Below are positions 1-12,379 of a DNA stretch of 64,000 nt, piece after piece. How positions within the stretch are numbered: the first letter of the stretch is position 1; every line of letters begins with the position of its first letter. The position numbers and the translations under genes were made by a program. This stretch comes from Epiperipatus broadwayi (taxonomy: Eukaryota; Onychophora; Udeonychophora; Euonychophora; Peripatidae). The notes below the pieces were generated by a model. It did not search any database. It saw nothing but the letters and a program-made list of their open reading frames with translations, and was not told the origin of the DNA. The stretch is taken from assembly GCA_028023455.1 (NCBI GenBank), contig JAQFVV010000112.1, forward strand, positions 3,320,001 to 3,384,000, given 5' to 3'.

Positions 1-118
1 AAACACAAGATAAAATCTTTGAAAAGATAAGAATGAATCCACCTTATCTTTTTTACCCAAATTTAAATATATAGGTCAATCTAAAACATTTAGAAATGAG
101 AGCATGAAGATCTTAATC

Positions 119-150
119 CAAGAGTTCCCAAACTTTTTCGGCCACAGACC
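119..150. repeat. hAT-like terminal inverted repeat (left end of broken transposon)
   Basis: The stretch beginning caagagttcccaaac and running into a tttttcggccac segment resembles the CAGNGGTTCCCAAAC-type termini of hAT transposons. It lies just beyond the C-terminal end of the transposase remnant on the minus strand, where a terminus is expected. I could not find a matching inverted end beyond 2.2 kb, so the right boundary of the element is unknown. Confidence 0.45.
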
Positions 151-489
151 CCTTTACCAAAAACCTTTAAAGCTGTCAACTCCTTAGTCATTACTTTATT
201 TACTCAAATTAATAAATTTGTACATTACTCGATATTAAATATTTCACTAGATATATGGAATATGGCATTTGTGCAACATTTAATATCGAAACATGCACGT
301 TACGAGCAGGGTTTTTTTTTAATTTTTGACATTTAGGAAATAAACATGTAAATTCAAAATAAGTACAAATATTGAAATCACTTTATTAAACATAAAAATT
401 AAGTGAAAAAATCAACATATTCTTATTAGAATTAAACATCAACAAAATTACAACAAAAATTTTTAATCTGAATTATAAAAATAAGAACA

Positions 490-2164
490 CCAAATAAATT
501 AGCTGGGAAAACTGAATTTAATGAGACAGGTGCACCTAGTGATGTGTCAACAATTTATCTGTCCATTTTAAATTAGTGAGTTGAATTTTCACTATGCAAT
601 CGATGTCTGTTCTGAAGCAGATTTAAAACTGCACTGAAGCCTTTCTCTACCTGATACGATGGATGGAAATGCCAGCATATTTGTACAACAGTCCATAGAG
701 CCCAGTACAGAAGTGGAATATCTTAGTGCAACGAAAACTTTTGATAATCCTGTTTGAATTTTACCTTGAAATCCTCATTCACGCTGATGGCTACTAAACT
801 AGCTCATTCATCTTGCAAAATTATATTTGCTTCTGCACTAGTAGTGTATGGGTTTATTATCCAGTCTGGTATTTCCAAAAATAGAATATCTTTGACTAGT
901 TTTGAAATCTAGTTGAAATACCTCCAAGTGATTGATGTACAGCAAGATGCTTTCTTCTTGGATTGTGCCTATCTAAATAAATTGGGGAACTGGAAAGCTT
1001 CAGATCTTGCAATATTTTTCTTAAAAAAAAAACATTAATCTAGCAACAGCTGATGAGATTCAAATTGTTTCCTTGCAGTTGTAAATAAGCAATGTCAGTT
1101 TTACTCTTAAGTAAATTTTCTCTCAAACTGGAATCCTTGTCTTCTACAACTCTAAAACAGATTGAAAAATTGCAAAAAAATCTCAGCAAACATAAACTTA
1201 GATATGAAGAACCAATCGATAGAAATTTTCATTGCTTTCCTCACATGATTGAGCAAACAGTCTAATGTTCAAAGCATTACTTCAAATTTTGTTCACAATT
1301 GTTATAACAAACTGAAGCAATTGATGTAATTTTTTACTAAAGTTCTTAGCTGCTATATATGTTGCCTATGGATTATGCACTGAACTGCAAGAACTTAAGG
1401 TATGTGTTGTTTCAGATAACTTATGAAATTGCAATAATGACCAACCATATCTGGTGCTCCATTTGTTGCAACAGATGCTATATTTGTCAATGGAATTGCC
1501 TTTTCCCTGAAAAATAACTCCATTAAATTAAAAATTGATTTACCTCTGGTGTCAGTTTCTAATATTCTAGAAAAAGGCAGTACTTCATGCACTTCCTGAC
1601 CTTGAATAAAATGAATGTATGCCAGCAACAAAGCTTCATTATCGGGTAATGTTGATCCTTCCAATTGGAGGGAATTTTTTTTTTTGCAAATGATTACACA
1701 AAGTTTTCCACTTCGTGACTCATTTCATTGATATATCTTTGAACTAATCCTTTTTATAATATCTTGTGCGAGTTTGTGGGATACAGTGTTTAATGCCTTC
1801 ATGATGGCCAGTAGAATTAGTTTCTTCCCTATGGGGTGTGACTTGCCAGACTTTACGATGAATAGGTATATGTTGTACAATGCCCTTAATCCATCATCAT
1901 TTTTGCTTCGATGATGAAATAAACATATAGTTCTCTTCAGAATTTCATCTTTAAGTTGTTGAAAGTATAATGAATCTTTTTCTTTTTTGTGAGAGTGAAT
2001 TCTGTTCAAGTGATCTGATAGTTTTGATGGTTTCATACCATTGTTGCTAAAGACTTATCCCATATGAGGCACATTGGTAAATGTTTGTTTGATAATGACA
2101 GAATAAATCCTAGTTTCAAATAGTCCAAGCTGTACTGACTGCATTTCTTTTTTGGTTCAGTCAT
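490..2164 (-). pseudogene. hAT-family transposase remnant with BED-type finger (ZBED/SCAND3-like)
   Basis: This is a decayed cut-and-paste DNA transposase. Reading on the minus strand from an ATG at 2164, the N-terminus begins MTEPKKK. A BED-finger segment follows, with the typical MKPSKLSDHLNRIH ending (near 1995-2036). Next comes a stretch with GKSHPIGKKL and a KRISSKI segment, as in the ZBED5/SCAND3/GTF2IRD2-like family. At 1395-1664 the catalytic-region motif appears as SVATNGAPDMVG, preceded by the LLLAYIHF and FSRILETDTRGKSIF blocks. Near 590-660 a piece like the C-terminal hAT dimerisation domain (KASVQF, then IVKIQLTNLKW) can be read. The second zinc-binding Cys of the finger is lost, a frameshift lies near 2060, and further stops interrupt the rest. 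The protein family is secure; the outer limits are approximate. No intact transposase can be made from this copy. Confidence 0.85.
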
Positions 2165-3399
2165 ATTATCATAAGAAATAAAAACTTTTATTAACAAACA
2201 ATTTCAACAGCCCCTGTGATAAAAAACAAACAAACAATAGTACTTAATTTGAAACAGAAGATTTTTTGTTCAAACTCTAATAAATATACCGCGCCCTCTG
2301 ATTTTCTTTTTCGTAATACTGCTTCTCAGTAAATAATTATATTCAAAGTTCAAATCACAAATAAGCACATGTCACATCAACCGAACCAATTTAATGTATT
2401 TTATAAAAGCATGACTGTACAAGACTGATAGATTCTGCTAATATCGAATATTGTCTTTTCCCACCACGAACAAGTGCGGACATGCAACAGTTTTTTATAT
2501 CTGTACTGGCTTTGATATGTTTGATAAAACGAAGGTGCAGACATGTTTGTGCTACATGTATTTTTATACACTTTTATGTGTGACTTTTAAATGACACATT
2601 TACCTTTTCGTTCGCAAGTTTGGTATGTAATGTGTTTTTATGAAAAAAATGTTTTTGTTTTTTTTTAAAATTATTTCATTTCTTAATTAGGTATCTATTG
2701 GAATCATAGATATTTTGAAGTGCTCAACAAATAACAGTAGTAAGAGGGTCTATTTTTGCTGACATCAACCCCCAAATTTTTTTATTGAAATTATTGATAC
2801 CTAGAAAGTTCAAATCGACTCCAGAGGGTTAGATATTGACCCACTTTAGGAAATTCATCTTAATCAATCACTTTTAATTCCATTCCATTCTCTATATATT
2901 AATAAATCACTATTACAAATAAAACATGGATGTAGCTGAATAAATAATTAATTATATAAATTTATTAAATATAATTTTTAATATTTTATTATATTCATAA
3001 AGCATTTTGTATGTCAATCCTTTAAATTGTTACATTTTCAATACTTGAAAAAAACAAAACAACTTTTATCCATTTTTATTTATAAAATCTGAGTAAGTAA
3101 TAAATACTGAATAACTTCAAGAAGAAAAAAAAAGCTTTTTAATATAAAATTATAGCCAAAAAAAGTGTAAATGAATTAAATATGGCTTCACACAGTTCAG
3201 GAAACAATACAGAAAATTATTTTTTTCTATTGATTTTTTTTTTGTCTAATTAGTGCTTAGATCTATTGACTAAAACTAAAATTTACTATAGCATTTGAAA
3301 AAATAGGCTTTCAGGGCAGCTCATTCAATTAATTGGATATGTAAGTTGCAATATATAGTATCACAAATATGAAAATATTTTTCTGATCATGTTATATAC
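2165..3399. other. AT-rich stretch without a recognised gene
   Basis: I see only homopolymer A/T runs and no open reading frame with coding character. The right end of the hAT remnant may lie in the first few hundred bases, but no terminus is recognisable. Confidence 0.5.
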
Positions 3400-3713
3400 C
3401 AGGGGTCTCCAACCCTATGCCTGTGGGCACCATGGCTCCTGCAGACCATTTTATGTTGTGCCCACCACTATCCGAACATGATAAAAAAATTATCTGATAC
3501 AGATAAATTTAATTTTTAAAATTTCTTATAAATTATTGTATTATATTGTAATCAAATATTAATTTTATTTTGAAATAAATATTTTTTTGTATATTATGTA
3601 TATTATTAACAATATCCAACTATAAATTTACATTGAAAAAAATAAATGGTGCCCACCACCTGGCTGGTATTAAAGAATGTACTCTTAAGTGCCAAAAAGG
3701 TTGGGGACCACTG
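3400..3713. mobile_element. Non-autonomous hAT element, copy 1
   Basis: The element begins caggggtctccaacc and ends ggttggggaccactg, which are imperfect inverted copies of each other and match the hAT terminus pattern. The interior is AT-rich and non-coding. It is the same family as 55747-56144: both carry the tgggcaccatgg block after the left end and the aaataaatggt(g/a)c block near the right end. The flanking 8-mers (3392-3399 and 3714-3721) do not match, so this is the older copy. It has no coding capacity and would depend on a hAT transposase supplied elsewhere. Confidence 0.8.
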
Positions 3714-5981
3714 CTAACATTGTAACCTTCTTGAGATTGCTGTATTTAAGACTTTTATACTCAATAAAAAATTGGTTTGTATAAAAAATATTAAAGATTC
3801 CTAATGTTCCATTAAAATGAAGTTCAGTAGAGAGTAGCTGATAAGAAAGATGGGTTTTGACTTAAGTATTTATGTATTTTAGACAATTCATTGGTTTGGC
3901 TAACAATATGGGCCAGATTATCACTAGATAAAGTCATGTAGCAGTTCTTTCAACCTGTTGAATTATTAGTCTTAAAAATTCAAAATGTTTTTTTTTACAT
4001 CAGATATCTGTTAGAGGAATATATAAAAGGGTGAGAAGCACTCTATGAGAGCAGATTTGAGTGCTTCTGTAATATTTCTCATAATAATATTTAATTATAT
4101 GCTATTTATTTATGAATAGTAGGAGGAACCACAATCAACTACTGTTGTAGCAATAAGTAGTATTTGAAAGTCATCATCCATTATTAGCACTGCATATATT
4201 TAATCAGTTTTGAGCTTTTAATTGAGTCTATTATTTTCTCAAAGCATCTTAATGGTGATTATAATAGAACAAACTTATTATCTCAAGTAGTTTCCTAAGT
4301 CAATTACTGATGTAATTTTTTCCTGTCTTTTGAAACCTTTTTTATTTCAGCAGATAGTCTGTTAGAACTTAAGCTTGGTTACTGAATTTTTTTATTATAA
4401 AGACTTAAATTTTATTCATATTGGTAAAAGCATTTAGAATAAGAAAATCTAAATATAGATGTAATCAGTGATGCTGGCAGCTACATTATAGTTTAATCTC
4501 TTACTTGCTAATACTGTGCTTTCACCTATGGTCAAGTTGAGAAAGTACAGACACAAACAACTCAATTATTTCCTCTTCATGTGATTGCTTATGATTGACA
4601 TATTCAATCCATGTAACTCATTTCACTCTTTATATAAATCCAATGTCATTCTTTGTCAATACATATATGATTCAATTTCTCTTATGCCTAATCTCTCCAA
4701 TCAAACTTATCACCTCCTTGTGAAAATTTTACCATTGCTAATTCTCTATATTTTTCTCCACAAGCTCAAAATCTCGTTATTTATCTTTGTCTTATTCAAT
4801 GTCCATTTCTTACACCTGCATAACAGTTTCTCCATCTACAGTCATTGATCAATCTTACTCAACTCTGTTCAAAGCTCTACAAAATGGTTTTCTTTTTGGT
4901 AACTGTCTTTTTTGTCAGTATTATTTTTTTAATTTTATTTTCACTTTTTCCATTCTTAAATAATTTCTCAAATATTGCATTTTCTTTCTATTTACTAGAG
5001 CTCATTCCATATTCAATATAATGTTCTCCCAATCTATTTGAATATTGGCAATTCCATTCATCTCAGCTCACAAGAGCCGTGCCATCCACAAATTAAACTT
5101 ATCATCTTCAATTATATTTGAAGCATGAGCTATTCTATAAACTATGCAATGAAAGATCATTTGGAAATATTTTTATTATTTCCAAATATTAAAAATATTT
5201 TAATATTCTTACTTAAGTTTTTTACTTAAGAGGTATTGAGACTAAATGTCAAACATGCAGCAAATAAGTAAACTGTATGCTTGTGACCATCTAAGCTGAG
5301 AAAATTTGGAATTTTTTAAAATAGGCTTAGGATTTTTTTCCCAAGCTTATATAGCCAATTCAGATTAAAATTTTATCTCCATGAATAAATGGGTATCTAA
5401 TTATTTTTATATAGATGATGAAACAAGAAGGAAAAACTGCTCAAACCCCCAGCATCCAGAGATTGCAAACATGATTGAAAATCTACTTCTATCTGTTTAA
5501 TTATAATTTTACACTTGTCCATGACTGCTTAAATATACATTATTTTAGTATATGTATGACAAACCAGTTTAAATTGGAACTACCATTGCTAAGAAATTAT
5601 AAATGAGTGATGCTGTAATTGAATGGGCCTCAGTCACTGGCTTAAATTATTACCACATAAAATACTGAAGAATATCTTGAATATTGCATCACATTTTGAT
5701 AAATCTTATTTAGTATTAGTAATTAATCACTCAGATTTTTTTCCAATCAGCTCACTTATTAATCATCTGTTCATCACAAAATTATACTATAGATGTAATA
5801 GTACCATCCACAGTTTACACAATTATAATTTTGCAATATAGATGGATCTTACAAAAAAGCCAGTCGAAGAACCACACTACCAAGAACCCATTGTATTTAA
5901 ACTTTATATTGTATTAATATCTCATATCTCATGCTGAGAAATCAGTGCAGCTCCAAATGTTGTCACCATAGTTATGTACCC
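3714..5981. other. AT-rich stretch without a recognised gene
   Basis: Only short chance reading frames are present (for example at 4585-4848 and 5623-5841 on the plus strand). They are Leu/Ile/Phe/His/Ser-rich with no family resemblance. Nothing repetitive stands out by eye. Confidence 0.5.
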
Positions 5982-6582
5982 CAGTGGTATTCAACCCTTG
6001 GTCCACGACCAGTGCTGCAGAAGTTTTCTGCCAGTCCACAGTAGACTGGCAGGAAAGTTTGTAATAACAAACTTTTAATTAATATAAACAATTTTTATTT
6101 ATTTTTTCATCTCATTTTTACCAAAAAAAAAAAAAAAAAGAACTGAAAACAAAATCTAATCATTCATACATAAAGTAAAATCTAGTTAGATGTTTATGGG
6201 GGGAGGGAGTAGAATTAAATTTTTTATTACTTTTCTAAAAAAATCAAAATTAAAAAAAAAAGTTTTTTATTATACAAACTCCATATATATAACTTCATCT
6301 TGTATATTTAACATTAAATACAGATATTATATTTATCATAATCATTGTCATGTAATTACACTAGCTGTGATATTTCCCAACATTCAGGTGAATAACATTT
6401 TATTGTTGCATGTTTTAACAATGAAATAATAAGCACAACAATGTAGGCACATTAATGAGGATTGTTATTGTACTGTTTTCTGTAACAGTATGATTGCGCA
6501 ACTCGAAAAAGTGTTTAACATGTGAAGATAAGCATTACTATACACAGTAACTAGTGTGTTGTTTTAGTCAATTATACCACTG
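5982..6582. mobile_element. Probable hAT-like non-autonomous element
   Basis: The left end reads cagtggtattcaaccc, a typical hAT terminus. The right end is ataccactg, which is inverted to the first nine to ten bases. The flanking 8-mers are atgtaccc (5974-5981) and atgttcac (6583-6590), agreeing at six of eight positions, as expected for an aged 8-bp target duplication. The terminal match is short, so the right boundary is less certain than the left. A run of 17 A lies inside. There is no coding capacity. Confidence 0.5.
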
Positions 6583-6809
6583 ATGTTCACTATCAATAAC
6601 AATCAGTTCTCTTAGGCAAAATTAAAAGTGCTTTCATTATAGCAAAAAAAAAAAAAATCTTTTCTCATGGCATTTACTTATTTTCTGTTTTTTTTTTTTT
6701 TAAAGTTAATAATTGAATGTAAAGCCACTTTTTATTTAAAAGTGCTAGAAAATATTTTCAATTATTAAACATCACATGATCACCATTCTTTATGCTTACA
6801 CAAGTTGTT

Positions 6810-7095
6810 ATAACAGAGGTAAAACTTGCCATACAGTAGTGCCACACAGTGCAAGCCAAGGTAATCAATGGATGCAAGAAGGTTTGTGCATGAAATCCCT
6901 ATTTAATGCTTACTCATTCAATATCCCCAGCAAGGTTCCTCACTTATGAAAGCCACAAGCTAAAAACTAGTCTAGGGGATATTGGATGAGTAGGTATTAG
7001 ATAGGGATTTTAATACAAACCTTTTTGCATTCATTGATTAATTTAGCCTGCCCTGGATGGTACTACTGTATGGAGAGTTTTGTCTGTTATTTTCA
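6810..7095. mobile_element. Palindromic MITE, family A copy 1 (hammerhead-like centre)
   Basis: Long inverted arms: the left arm starts near ataacagaggtaaaact and includes catacagtagtgcca; the right arm ends tggtactactgtatgg and then gttttgtctgttat, its reverse complement. Further inside, caatggatgcaagaaggttt pairs with aaacctttttgcattcattg. Still further in, caatatcccc (6919-6928) pairs with ggggatattg (6975-6984). The centre at 6943-6974 resembles the hammerhead-like core described for 7672-7732. A second, centre-deleted copy lies at 37760-37946. No coding region is present. Confidence 0.7.
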
Positions 7096-7671
7096 ATCAT
7101 TGTGGAACAACTGCAGGATAACTGCCCAGTTTTTCTAATCCATAGCCTCTTCTCTCTACATGATATCAGCAAACTTATTTATTTTATACATTCATCTTAC
7201 ATGTAGTCTTTTTATAGCCATTTTACTATCTCTTGAACTGCAGAAGTTCAAAAGTGATCCTTTGATTCCTTTTTGAGGATTTAAAAGAAAAGTGCGCTAA
7301 AATTCTAATATCCACTCCATTTATATAATAATCATATGATAAATATGGATACGCTGCCCAGCAACAAGCCAAATACGATGAGTTTACTGACTTTTTATCT
7401 CTGACTTAAAAATAAAATATCTGATTTATTGTATGTTTTTAACTTTCATTACAAGTTCATTTAATGCAAAACTTCAGAAGCAAAAGATTAGGCATAACAT
7501 CATTTTAAAATCTGTTTTCTAATTATAAATTGGTTATATTCCTTGCTAAATTTAATCAAAGTAAAAAATAAAGCAGAATTGTCACTTCCATTTTTTCTAA
7601 AAAAAAAAAAACAACCTAGAATATATGATTTGTTATTAAATGCTTAGCTTCAGTTGGTTTTTTGAATCTAA

Positions 7672-7732
7672 TGTCCCAACTCCTACTCACTGAAGAGACC
7701 CATAGGTCGAAACCGGTCTGGGGATGGGGACA
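7672..7732 (+). ncRNA. Hammerhead-ribozyme-like motif (best copy)
   Basis: The segment contains CTGAAGA (7690-7696), then a perfect 4-bp hairpin GACC-CATA-GGTC (7697-7708), then GAAA (7709-7712), then CCGGTC (7713-7718). These match the conserved hammerhead boxes CUGANGA, helix II, GAAA and a GUC cleavage triplet. The flanks pair as helix I: TGTCCC at 7672-7677 with GGGACA at 7727-7732, plus three to four pairs next to the core. Helix III would be only ACC/GGT with no loop, so cleavage would probably need a dimer, as in short-helix-III hammerheads of some retroelements. The core fit is direct. Activity is inference. Confidence 0.4.
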
Positions 7733-7914
7733 ATCCAAGATAAAAATGATTTGAATGCCTTCTCTTGTAGTAGCATTTATCATTAAAAAAAGCTTCTTTA
7801 GAGTTCATTAGCGATCATGCTAATACATATTTGTAAGTGCAAGCTATATATGTCATGTGACATCTGACTTTATTATTACTGTTAAAATATAAGTAATTGA
7901 TTAAAGTTTCTAAA

Positions 7915-8242
7915 TTAATCCTCTAATCGCAGTAAACAGGTTTTTAGTTTTAATAATAGACTAATATCAAAATAAATTTTTCTGAAATCTTAACACTTAG
8001 TAACCATTTTTTTAAAACGTGTCTCTTTTTTAAAAAAGAGGTCAAATCACCTATTCAAATGCCAACGCTTGCGTAGATCTCTTGGGGAATTGCTATCCTA
8101 AATGCAGTAAATATGTGTGAATTTTAATAATAGATTGTTCTTATCTCATAGATCTTGGTTTTTGAAATCTAATACCTATAAGCTTTTTTTTAAAAATAGA
8201 ATTGTATTTTTTTTTTAAAAAAGATCAAATCATTTATTGAAA
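7915..8242. repeat. Diverged direct tandem duplication (two units, about 165 bp)
   Basis: Two adjacent units share the order: (t)cctaa/ctaatcgcagtaaa, then ttttaataatagatt/act, then gaaatctta/aatac, then a long T/A tract, then aaaagatcaaatcatttatt or its variant. The copies differ by many substitutions and small indels, so the duplication is old. Confidence 0.5.
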
Positions 8243-11200
8243 CGTTCAGTTTTTTAGATAAGATAAATTGTACAGTATTTCAATAAAAACGAATATATAT
8301 ATTTTAAATTTTAGCATAGCTATCACATTTATCAATGATGAAATGAAATTATGAATGCTAAACTGCCTTTTCACACAGATATTAAATTTAAGAAAATGGC
8401 ATGGATGAAGAGTATTCATTACATTAAATAATAGGAAAAAAAGAGGTGAAATGAATACCATTCATTGTGTTACTTATATTATTCCTTGTTTCTATATAAA
8501 AAAAAATATTGGACCAAATAATTTAAATGAAAAATAAAGAATAATAAAATATTATCAATCTGAAGCTATTAATTTATTCAAAATTTCTCTTGATATTAAA
8601 GACAATTGAAAAATTAATTTGAATTGTATGAAAATATAGTTTATAAATGTACTTCCTGTTATTTTTATTGGTAGAAAAAAATCAGTTGTGAATTTTTTTA
8701 TTTGGCTAGTAATTTAAACGGATGATGCATTTAATTGATTATAATGAATAATTTAGCTTTTTTCATTTTCCCATATCCATAAACTCATTATCAATAGTTT
8801 CTCTTATCCACAGCATATGTTTGCTTTTTTTTCTCGAGATTTATTTATTGTATTGTTTGTTGTTGTTAATTATTTTTAATATATACATTTTAAATTCTAT
8901 TATATGAGTTATATATAGAACTCATAAAATACCAGCTGTTTAATTAAGTCACGTGACATCTGATTTGATTTTTTTTTTTTTGTAATATTATAGGACTTAT
9001 ATATATGTTAGACATACATATAGGTTTTGCTACAGTCAATAGTTTACATATCCAGGGTTTGGCAGTGAAACAGGGGACTATTATATATATGTTAGCACCG
9101 TAGTATGTGCATAATCACTGGAAGATAAAAAAAGATTGCCTCACCCTGGATTGACTGCCTAAAATTATCTTAATCTTTTTTCGAATTACTGAAAAAAAAC
9201 TTAAAATTGTCACCCATATTTAAAATGTATATTTGGCAAATATAATAACTACTTTATAGTGAATGAATTTTTCACACATTTATGCATATTCTGAAACTTT
9301 TATATTTCATTATAAAACAAAAGACTTCTATTTTTTTTTCTGATTGCTGGATAGTTTTGACAATGTCCAGTTCTTTTATTGTCTCTTTGTTTTATATTGT
9401 TTTCTGTTTTTCATGATGCTTGAAACCATCCTTTGATAGACATTTTAGGACAAATTTTGTTCATATTTTTTACATCTTATTAAGTGATTGATCTAACTAT
9501 TACTTTCCATTATATTATGTCTTTGAAACTGGACTTTCTTCTGAAAATGTATTGTTTAAAGAGAGATGTAGTTATATATTAATAATTTATTTTTATTCAT
9601 TCATTTTAAAGATCTAGAAATTATATACTGATACTCCACATTTCAGCAACAAATAATAACATTGGCCTGTATCTCTGTGTATGATGGATTATATAGAAAC
9701 AGTTTAGATTGATTATTCACCACAAAAATTTTAAGATGCTGGCTTGCCTGGATCAAAACTAACAACATGAAATATGACCATTTTTTATACCTTTGTTGAT
9801 GCTCTTCCAGACAATATCAAATCTTGAAAACATCCTTGCAATCATTTGAAACATTTTAATAGTAGTTTTGTCCAATGTAAACAAATTTAATATTAGCTCT
9901 TTTTCCATCATGAATTAAGTAAGGTGCAAAGAATATCACATTTCATGCTGTATTATGTTATCCAGATGAACATTAGGTTAGTGTTTCAAGATTTTTGTGT
10001 ATATGTATAAGTAATTATTAAGTGTAAATTGTAACTAATCAAATTAACTGAGAATATTCCAAAATTGCATTTATAATCTCATAATTGTTCAACCAGTAGA
10101 AAAGATAGCAGATCAGCCTGACTTATAAAGTGAAATCAGTATTCTATCTTTTTCCTTGCCTAAAATGCACTTCAGTAGCACTGACTTACTTTGATTGTGT
10201 GCATATGAATGTATACATCTTTAAAAGTGTGGATTTCATCATTGTCCATATTTGTTAATCCACTACAGAAATAAATATCATTAAATGTAATCTAGTTTCT
10301 CTGATCATTGATCTCTTCAAGTCTTTATAATGTCTTGGGATCAACTTAAGATTTGAACTCTCCATCTCTTCTAGTACTACATCTCTGGGTCAGATCCATT
10401 TTAGCCTCTCAATTCTTTCAATGATAAATCATTGATACTCATTTGTACTTTTGCTTATATATTTTACTTTTGATCTTATTAGCTGCAAAATATGTATTTT
10501 CCATATGCAGTGAAAAATATTCTAATCAATATTAAATTTATCATAAATATGAACTGTATGTTTAACACTTCTAGAGATTATATGCAACTCTACATCCTTA
10601 CTGGTTATGTATAACCAAATTAACCTTTGTATGGTGATTTTTTCCAACTTTTCTTAATTTTTCTGCTTAATTCACTTTGTCCCATAGCAATTTGCCAAGA
10701 ATTTACTTACTCTTTTTAACACCTATGTTTTTGATCTTCCCAATTTATCTCTCTCCTTCAAAGTAATTCTTGTGTTTCTTAATTGGTCATATTTCTGTAC
10801 CAAATGAAGTATATTTTTAAGTAAAATATCTTCTATTTTCATTACTTTACTTTTACTATTTATTGTCAATCTTATTAAGGAGTCATCCTTATTGTCTATA
10901 AGTTCTCTCATGTTATGCAATTTATATCTTTACTGTTTGTTTTTTTAAGTTTTAAGAATATAATTTTCTTATTCATAGTCCTGAATTATAAATTTATAGA
11001 AACATCATGACTAACATAACTTTTCACATATATCATCTCTAAAGGAAAACTGGGGTTAGGGCTCATTCCAAATATTAATTATAACCTTCATTATCTTTAC
11101 CTTGCAGTTTCTAAGATGTCATTTTAGTTTCAATTACAAAAATCAAAAGTGATCAAACCCTAGTTCTAGCTGATATTTATTATTCCATGGAGTTCTCTCA

Positions 11201-11277
11201 TCACCTGTAAACTTGTAAATGACTAAACAATCATCTAACTGTGAATTAATAAATTTTTAGTAGTCATTGAATAATAC
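8243..11277. other. AT-rich stretch without a recognised gene
   Basis: There is no coding frame I can support. It contains one interspersed repeat copy (9714-9955), several T-runs and short AT microsatellites. The reading frames at 8246-8461 and 10723-10920 on the minus strand have no family signature. Confidence 0.5.
9714..9955. repeat. Unclassified interspersed repeat, copy 1
   Basis: It shares its start (tattcaccacaaa followed by attttaagatg) and its end (a(g)catcacatttcat-like block) with 28314-28545 in the same orientation. A diverged middle holds tgataccttt- and gtcttc-type blocks. No terminal inverted repeats or tRNA boxes were seen, so the class is unknown. Confidence 0.4.
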
Positions 11278-11466
11278 TTCAGTAGTGTAATTTTCATTAA
11301 TCACTCTCATGCAAGATAGAGACTGATTTATATCCGCTTTTAACACATGTATCATGTCTTTGGTCATCTGTTTATGATTACATCCCTCTACACAGTATTA
11401 AAAACAGATAGAACTCCCAGTCCCTATCTTGCGTGTGAGTGGTATGGTGAAAATTGCACTACAGAA
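11278..11466. mobile_element. Short MITE with about 48-bp terminal inverted repeats
   Basis: The left end ttcagtagtgtaattttc continues through ctcatgcaagatagagactg. It is inverted at the right as cagtccctatcttgcgtgtgag, then gaaaattgcactacagaa. The arms match over about 48 bp with a handful of changes. The roughly 90-bp centre has no coding capacity. The superfamily is not clear because no convincing target duplication is visible. Confidence 0.65.
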
Positions 11467-12140
11467 ATATTCATTATCTAACTGTATATATTGAATCTAA
11501 TAACCATATCATGTAATTATATAAATCTATTTAAAAGTATGTACAGCGATAAAATATTGTTTATTTATTTTATATAAATGTCCACTACTCTTTGTTCTAG
11601 CATGTTGTTGAACCTATTGTTCGGAGTTTATCAATAAAATTATGTTAAAAACAAAGATTAAAATCTTTCCCTCCATCTATATATCTATTTACGATGTTTC
11701 TCATCACCTTAATTGCCATCCTTGATGTATTTTGTTCTTTCAATACTGTTCATCGAATAAAAACTTATTCCAATCTTTTTGAAGTCTATTAAAGACTCGC
11801 GTTGTTAATACTTTATCGGAATGGGAGATTGATACCTTTGTTTTAAACGTCTCGCATTTCATTTAATTAGTTTTTTTAACGCAGTCATAATTGTTGAAAG
11901 TTATGTATTTTCATTTTGATTTCTTTTAAGATTTTTTCAAAAAAATTATTCTTGCTGTTAATATTAAAATTACTTTCGTAATAAGCTTTATTTTCAATTA
12001 TTACGCGTACATTTAAATTTGTCCTTAAATAAATGGTGGAATTTTTTTTTCTCTCAGCACCCACTTTACCATTTATTTTTTAGTTTTCAAAGTTCAGAGC
12101 ACGATTTTATAATTAAAAGTAATTGCAAATCTAGCCAGTC

Positions 12141-12226
12141 TTAAATCCCCTCACCCCATATCCTTTTCCCCTTTTTTTCAAGCTTCGGCGAACTGTGGTC
12201 GAAAACTTGTCTGGGGGAACGGGTTA
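12141..12226 (+). repeat. Decayed hammerhead-like repeat
   Basis: GGTCGAAAAC (12197-12206) followed by TTGTCTGGGGG parallels GGTCGAAACC-GGTCTGGGG at 7.7 kb. The downstream arm TGGGGGAACGGGTTAA pairs imperfectly with the upstream arm TTAAATCCCCTCACCCCA (12141-12158). The CUGANGA box is not recognisable, so this copy would not be catalytic. Confidence 0.3.
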
Positions 12227-12379
12227 AAAAAAAAAAAAGAAGTTCCATCAAATAAAACTTACTGAAATAAATATACCAACTTTCTTTTAAATCTTTAAAT
12301 CTGTGAGCATTTAAGTTATACGGCTTCTTATAAATATTTTTTTTCTAACGATAGGTCTAACAGTGTGTATATATTTTTA

